Shown: positions 7,501 through 12,191 of the stretch, piece by piece
Numbering within the stretch: position 1 is the stretch's first letter
Layout of the letters: every line of letters begins with the position of its first letter
DNA from: Roseimaritima sp.
GTDB lineage: Bacteria > Planctomycetota > Planctomycetia > Pirellulales > Pirellulaceae
Direction: 5' to 3'
Assembly (NCBI GenBank): GCA_007124075.1
Contig: SLFV01000014.1
Location: 1 to 12,191, forward strand
DNA: 12,191 nt
Notes under the pieces: generated by a model
Database searches by the model: none
Told to the model about the DNA's origin: nothing
Seen by the model: only the letters and a program-made list of their open reading frames with translations
Program-made: the position numbers and the translations under genes

Positions 7501-7695
7501 ATGCCACTGGTGATCGGCGGGACGCAACCCGGCAAAGAAATCCTTTATCCCGTAGCCAGTGTGATCGTTGGCGGTCTGATCACCTCCACGCTGTGCGAAC
7601 TGCTGATCCGGCCCGGACTGTATTGGTACACACGCGGTTCCCAGGAACGTCACGGGACCGGTCGCAATTCGATCCGATCCAGCCCGACCATGTAA
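4543..7695 (+). CDS. CusA/CzcA-family (HME) RND efflux pump
   Basis: This is a proton-driven inner-membrane pump that should export cations through the adaptor and outer-membrane channel. From the ATG at 4543 the product is 1050 residues, the normal length for HME-RND pumps. It opens with [16 protein letters not shown] and TM1, then [20 protein letters not shown] and SPEEVE...PLENALNG, all typical. TM2-6 span about 335-497 and TM8-12 about 873-1025, with two large periplasmic loops. TM4 carries [11 protein letters not shown] with Asp403 and Glu410 spaced as in the CusA proton-relay pair. Other landmarks are [11 protein letters not shown] (555-565), [16 protein letters not shown] and the C-terminal [32 protein letters not shown]. 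An in-frame TTG at 4453 would overlap the adaptor stop (TTGA) and add 30 residues. I prefer 4543 because homologues begin there and the extension is not membrane-like. The 3' end overlaps the convergent gene by 46 bases. Confidence 0.95.
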   Translation: [1050 protein letters not shown]

Positions 7696-10600
7696 CGTGG
7701 CACCGCGTCGGGATGTTTCCCCGTGATGGTCAGCTTGAATTGCAAGGATTGAGATTGTTGGACCTGGACCCCCAAGAATCGCACCGGAGCCGCAGGCTGC
7801 ACTTTCGGTGCGAACAAATCGATCGTCTGCAAGTCGGCTGACGCGACCTGAATCTGAAGCTGTCCGTAATCCTCTGCTTGCGTTAGGTAAAGCAATACCT
7901 CAAAGCGTCCTTCGGCGGGAAGCGAGACAGGCAGCATCAGATGATCATTCGGCTTCGCATCGGTCCACCACAGTTGCTGGTCCCCTGACCACTGCGGTCC
8001 AAAGCCTCGCATGGCTTGGGCTCTGACGATCCCGCTGGAAACCTCTGCGGTTGAAACAAGGGCTTCTCCCTCAATAATCATCGAACCATCGGGCCGGATT
8101 GTTACCGTCGGTTCCTCCGTCTGCCCTGGCAGCGGGACCTGTGTATCACCGGTCAGATAGCGAATCAGTTCCCGAACTTCCTGGTCGGTCATCCGTTCCA
8201 GTTGCCCCTCGGGCATTAAGGAGACTGCGGACCGCGTTTCTTCCTCGATGGAGCTTTTGATGAGGACGATCTGTTCCGTGGCGGTCTGGACCAGCACCGC
8301 CTGATCGTTTTCCTCTCTCCGCAGTCCGCTGATCACGCGACCATCATCCATCAGAAAGGTGGTGACCTGGTAATCGCGGCCGATCAGCGCGTTAGGCTCC
8401 ACAATATTCTCCAACCAATAATCGATATTGGTCCGGTTAGCCCCGGTAATGTCGGGCCCTATCTCGCCACCGCTGCCAAATAGCTTGTGACACTTCCCAC
8501 AGTTGGCCTCGTACAGCGCGCGACCGCGCGATCGATCGGCTTGCTCATAAGCCGCCCCTCGAAGCAGCCCACGCAGGCGGGTGATCTGCGTTTTCTTTTC
8601 TTCGTCGGAAGCATTGATCGTTCCCCAACAGGCCTGCAACCGCTGACTTAATGACTCGTCCCCCAGGGCGACGATCTGACGGACAATAAAAGCCGGTACT
8701 TGCCGAGCATCCAGTTGTTGAGACTCGAGCGCTTCGACCAGCTTTGACGCATACGATTTCCGCGAAGCCAGCGTGGCCAGCGAAGCGGTTTGCAGGGCAG
8801 GGCTGAATTCCGCGAAACGCGCCAGCAGCGCGTCGCAAATCACGGGGTCCTCACGTCCAGCCAACGTTGCGATCGCCGCCTCGGCGATGTCGGGATCATC
8901 CAGCAAGCTCAAGGCAAGCGGAGTCAATTCGGGATCGACGACCGCTTGCAACGCGGTCAAGGCCGCCAGCCGCCGCGGCTTAGATTGCTGCCCATCACGC
9001 AATACGGCTCTGAAATACGGTGCTGCCGAAGCATCGCCAAACTGGACTGCAACCTGCCGGACCAGCTCTTGCAACTTCGCATCCGTGTGTTCAGACAAAG
9101 CCTCAAAGGCCGCAGGCCAGCCCGCGGGCATCGCGACCCCCGCTCGCTGCTTTCCCGCTTGCAACAGTTCTTCCAAAATCATGGTTTGCCGCTGCCGATG
9201 TGCTGGGTCCACCAGCGCCGCAACTAGCGACTGGCGACCTTCGGCTGAGTTGGCAGTACGGCGGATCGCAAACCGCAGCAAATGGGGCCAGGCCGAGGCA
9301 GCGGCCAAGGAAAAGACGCGCTGCGGATCAAGCTCCGCCAACGGTTCCAATCCATACCAGATCAGGGTCGGCAAGTTGCGATCCTGACCGTCGATTGAGT
9401 GACGGACCAACCCTTCCACCAGCGGCCAGCGTTGCGACAGGGGCAGCCGCTGCAGGAACGAAGCCAAAAAGCGGCGGACCACCGGACTGGCATCGCGGGC
9501 AGCCATTTCGCTCAGTCTCCGATGCAACGCGTCGTCCATGCGGGTCTGGGGCAACTGCGAAAAAGCCTCCTGATGTAGCAATTCCCCGCAAAAATGCACC
9601 GCCCAACTGCGGACGTACGGATCCGCGTCGCTTAGCAGGACCAGCAGATGCTTTTCGTTTAACCCGGCCGCCGCCCCGGCGGTCCAAATTGCCCGCAACC
9701 GATCACGTTGGCTGCCAGACCGAACGATCGCCTCCAACGCCTGGCTAACCACCGCTTGGTCGACTTGCCCGACGCTGAAGCGCTCGTGCAAAATCCGCTG
9801 GGCCTGCCGCGCAAAGAAGCCGTTGTCACTTTGCAGCCTCGCTACCAATTCCTGGTCACTTTCAGCCCACAGGTTAAACGACATCCCACGGACATTGCCG
9901 TACCGCACGCGGTACAGGCGGCCCGTGGTGCGGTCCCAGATTTCGGGCGTGCGATTGTGGCAGGTTTGGGGGTCATGCCAATCCGATTGGTATAACGCAC
10001 CATCGGGTCCCACCATCACCCCCACCCCAATAAAGTGTCGATCCTGCGAAAGGGCAAAGTCGGGACGGTGCCGACCGACAAAACCGGAACCATCACGCTG
10101 CAAATGTTCACGGACCACCCGATGGCCGTGCAAATTGTGAAAAAACAAATCACCGTAGTAAGCCGGTGGGAAGGTATCGCCATTGTAGATCGCCAAACCA
10201 CAATGGGCGTGCCCTCCGCCCAACATGGAGGTTGGGGTGGCAGCGGCAGGACGTTTCACCGCATTGTCGCCCCAAAAGGCATGGTCGGAAATCTTCCCAA
10301 CATAGTGAGCATGGTCGGCAATCGTTTGCAGTTCCGCGTAGGTGTAGGGCTGGAAATGCGAGCCCGCCTGGCGTTGATACCGCGCCCCCTGCTGGACATG
10401 AAACAGGTGCGGAATGACGCACGACGTCAAAAACCATTCGCCCTGATCATTGAAATCGACCCCCCAAGGGTTGCTGGTGCCGTAGGCAAACACTTCGAAT
10501 TTTTGCCGAATCGGGTGATAACGCCACATCCCCGCGTTGATTGGAATCCGATCCGCGTCGGCAGTTCCCGGCTTGCCGACGCGCGAATGGGTAAACACCC

Positions 10601-12191
10601 CGTGGCAACCGTACAACCAGCCATCAGGCCCCCAAGTGAACGAATTCAGCGTTTCATGCGTGTCCTGAAAACCCCAACCATCCAGCAGGACCACCGGTGG
10701 GCCGTCGGGCACGCCATCATGATCGGCGTCGGGATAGAACAGCAATTCGGGAGCCGCACCGATAAAAACGCCGCCAAACCCGACTTCAATCCCGCTGGCC
10801 AAATTCAAGTTTTCCGCAAAGACGCGGCGCGAATCAAACTGGCCATCTCCGTTGGTATCTTGGAAAATCAAAACCCGGTCACGCCCGGCCCCGTCGGCAG
10901 CTTTTTGCGGGTACGTATGCCCCTCAATCACCCAAATTCGGCCACGGGCGTCAAAGCACATCGCGATCGGCTGAGTCAGATCGGGTTCGGCAGCAATCAG
11001 GTCGACCGCAAACCCGTCGGGCACCAGCATCGCAGCGGCTGCCGCCTGAGGGTTCAAGCCCATCGCGTATTGCGATTGGTCACGCCCTTCGCTCAGCCGC
11101 CACCGCTGTGGCGCGGCACTGATCGTCTCTGCAGCCGCAGCCGAGGTTTGCCAATGCACCATCAGGCCACGTTTGCTGGAGGAAACCACATCCGGCTTGC
11201 CGTCCCCATTCAGATCGGTCACCAACACCTCGGTTCCCACCCCCGAATCGTTGTGAATCAAATGCGGGACGAACTGCACCTCCATGTTACCAGCGTCTGT
11301 GGTGGTCCGTGTCAACTGAAACCAATACAGCACGGGCTCCTGCAAACCGCCCGGGTCTTTGCCGTTGTGTGCCAGATAACGTTTGCCGGTCACAATGTCC
11401 GGCAACCCATCGCCGTCCATATCGGCAAGAGCCAGCGCGTGCAGTTGGCTGAAACAGACACCGTACGGATTGTCCGTGGAACTGGCACCCATGATTTCGT
11501 GTCGCCGAAACTCTCCCGGAGCAAACTGCTCAAACCAGGATAAACCATAGGCGTGCGCATTGTGGGAGCTAATGATGTCCGCCACCCCGTTGCCCGTCAC
11601 GTCGGTCACTAGGATTTGTGCACCACCGTTGCCATACGCGTCCGGTGCCCAGGTATGTTGCTGCCACAGTAGGGAAGCATCGTCCGCGGCGGGCTGCTGC
11701 CACCAGTGTTTGGAATCCAGGATGTCCAGCCGCCCGTCCCCGTTGACATCCCCCACGCCCATTCCATGCGCGAAGCGTCCTCCGCAGGTGCCGGGGCGCG
11801 AAATCGGATGCCAGGTCCAGGGCTGGGTGGGATCAGGCCCGGCTTGGTAGTAACCGTATTGCGAATCACGCCCACAGACAATCTGCGGCAAATCGCCCGG
11901 AATTAATTGTGCCAGCGTGGGCGATTCATTGTGCAAAACCGGGGCGATGGCAAACATTTCCCACGTCTGGTCCAAGGCAGCGTGTCCCGGATTGACGTAC
12001 AACCGCGCGGCTTCGCCGGGAAATCCCAGAACCAAAACGTCCTGCGCTCCGTCACCGTTGACGTCCAACACGTACGAAAAAAACTGGTCGCTGTAACCGG
12101 CGACGTTGAATTCGCGCGGTTCCGCAATCAAGTGCCGCTGTTTGAAATCGGGGCCCGCGTACCACAGCGGGCCAGCCACCAGGTCGATGAT
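7650..12191 (-). CDS. Giant FG-GAP / membrane-bound dehydrogenase / HEAT / cytochrome c protein (5' end off right edge)
   Basis: This is a modular Planctomycetota/Verrucomicrobiota-type protein, probably in the periplasm or on the surface. Its substrate is unknown; sugar or alcohol oxidation with electron transfer to the haem is a reasonable guess. The frame is open to the right edge, giving 1513 visible residues. Numbering below starts at the GTG at 12179; four codons precede it (IIDL), so that GTG is probably internal. FG-GAP/VCBS repeats (about 1-345) have calcium-type loops DVNGDGAQD (39), DVNGDGRLD (144), DVTGNGVAD (193), DMDGDGLPD (253) and DLNGDGKPD (322). A propeller of the TIGR02604 type follows (about 385-760: VPDGF.VDLIAAEPDLTQP, WGPDGWLYGCHG, GTSNPWGVDF). 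HEAT-like helices span about 775-1200. A TIGR02603-type haem domain has CGKCH at 1227-1231 and a likely axial Met1322 (SLMPEG). A beta-sandwich, carbohydrate-binding-like tail (1360-1509) ends the protein. Domain names are recalled, not searched. Confidence 0.93.
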   Translation of the reverse strand: MIDLVAGPLWYAGPDFKQRHLIAEPREFNVAGYSDQFFSYVLDVNGDGAQDVLVLGFPGEAARLYVNPGHAALDQTWEMFAIAPVLHNESPTLAQLIPGDLPQIVCGRDSQYGYYQAGPDPTQPWTWHPISRPGTCGGRFAHGMGVGDVNGDGRLDILDSKHWWQQPAADDASLLWQQHTWAPDAYGNGGAQILVTDVTGNGVADIISSHNAHAYGLSWFEQFAPGEFRRHEIMGASSTDNPYGVCFSQLHALALADMDGDGLPDIVTGKRYLAHNGKDPGGLQEPVLYWFQLTRTTTDAGNMEVQFVPHLIHNDSGVGTEVLVTDLNGDGKPDVVSSSKRGLMVHWQTSAAAAETISAAPQRWRLSEGRDQSQYAMGLNPQAAAAAMLVPDGFAVDLIAAEPDLTQPIAMCFDARGRIWVIEGHTYPQKAADGAGRDRVLIFQDTNGDGQFDSRRVFAENLNLASGIEVGFGGVFIGAAPELLFYPDADHDGVPDGPPVVLLDGWGFQDTHETLNSFTWGPDGWLYGCHGVFTHSRVGKPGTADADRIPINAGMWRYHPIRQKFEVFAYGTSNPWGVDFNDQGEWFLTSCVIPHLFHVQQGARYQRQAGSHFQPYTYAELQTIADHAHYVGKISDHAFWGDNAVKRPAAATPTSMLGGGHAHCGLAIYNGDTFPPAYYGDLFFHNLHGHRVVREHLQRDGSGFVGRHRPDFALSQDRHFIGVGVMVGPDGALYQSDWHDPQTCHNRTPEIWDRTTGRLYRVRYGNVRGMSFNLWAESDQELVARLQSDNGFFARQAQRILHERFSVGQVDQAVVSQALEAIVRSGSQRDRLRAIWTAGAAAGLNEKHLLVLLSDADPYVRSWAVHFCGELLHQEAFSQLPQTRMDDALHRRLSEMAARDASPVVRRFLASFLQRLPLSQRWPLVEGLVRHSIDGQDRNLPTLIWYGLEPLAELDPQRVFSLAAASAWPHLLRFAIRRTANSAEGRQSLVAALVDPAHRQRQTMILEELLQAGKQRAGVAMPAGWPAAFEALSEHTDAKLQELVRQVAVQFGDASAAPYFRAVLRDGQQSKPRRLAALTALQAVVDPELTPLALSLLDDPDIAEAAIATLAGREDPVICDALLARFAEFSPALQTASLATLASRKSYASKLVEALESQQLDARQVPAFIVRQIVALGDESLSQRLQACWGTINASDEEKKTQITRLRGLLRGAAYEQADRSRGRALYEANCGKCHKLFGSGGEIGPDITGANRTNIDYWLENIVEPNALIGRDYQVTTFLMDDGRVISGLRREENDQAVLVQTATEQIVLIKSSIEEETRSAVSLMPEGQLERMTDQEVRELIRYLTGDTQVPLPGQTEEPTVTIRPDGSMIIEGEALVSTAEVSSGIVRAQAMRGFGPQWSGDQQLWWTDAKPNDHLMLPVSLPAEGRFEVLLYLTQAEDYGQLQIQVASADLQTIDLFAPKVQPAAPVRFLGVQVQQSQSLQFKLTITGKHPDAVPRYMVGLDRIELRPVP

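Noticed and set aside
8518..8539. cgcgcg-rich patch with atcgatcg palindrome
   Set aside because: It lies inside the coding frame of the dehydrogenase gene just upstream of the haem motif; Arg/Ser/Ala codon use explains it.
10035..11543. 502-codon plus-strand open frame
   Set aside because: It lies fully antisense to the dehydrogenase gene, whose frame shows clear family motifs. The plus-strand translation has no recognisable domain and is Arg/Pro/His-rich, as expected for a shadow frame in GC-rich DNA.
1..12191. CRISPR array, tRNA, rRNA, insertion sequence or phage genes
   Set aside because: I saw no regular spaced repeats, no cloverleaf with a T-arm-like core, no rRNA blocks, and no transposase or integrase motifs on either strand by eye.

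Overview
The window looks like chromosomal DNA from a planctomycete, most likely of the Rhodopirellula/Pirellulaceae kind. The main reason is the large protein at the right end. It joins FG-GAP repeats, a Pirellula/Verrucomicrobium-type 'membrane-bound dehydrogenase' propeller, HEAT-like helices and a CxxCH haem domain, a combination typical of the Planctomycetota/Verrucomicrobiota group. Weak or absent Shine-Dalgarno sequences and a GTG start fit this. The genus is inference.

Left end (1-913, minus strand): a conserved housekeeping pair. rpsO (ribosomal protein S15, 644-913) is followed by the first 98 codons of pnp (polynucleotide phosphorylase, 1-295), which runs off the left edge. The 348-base rpsO-pnp spacer has no gene. 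It carries two interleaved inverted repeats just after rpsO and three copies of a decamer. The 296-base spacer at 914-1209 separates rpsO from a divergent plus-strand cluster and has a small hairpin in the presumed rpsO leader.

Centre (1210-7695, plus strand): a complete three-gene RND-type efflux cluster. It encodes a TolC/CzcC-like outer-membrane factor with a lipoprotein signal, a CusB/CzcB-like periplasmic adaptor with histidine-rich tracts at both ends, and a CusA/CzcA-like inner-membrane pump. Together they should form a trans-envelope channel, probably for a metal cation. The pump keeps the CusA-type Asp/Glu pair in TM4, but by my alignment from memory it lacks the CusA methionine triad, so the metal is uncertain. 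No regulator gene lies in the window. A 19-bp tandem duplication covers the adaptor start region.

Right end (7650-12191, minus strand): one very large gene, open at the right edge, with 1513 residues visible. It encodes a modular, probably exported, c-type-cytochrome-containing dehydrogenase-like protein of unknown substrate. Its 3' end overlaps the 3' end of the convergent pump gene by 46 bases.

I found no tRNA, rRNA, insertion sequence, CRISPR array, phage gene or convincing Rho-independent terminator. Nothing here is clearly a new defence or mobile system. The points most worth a second look are the rpsO-pnp spacer RNA, the duplicated start region, the pump's metal site and the giant fusion protein.
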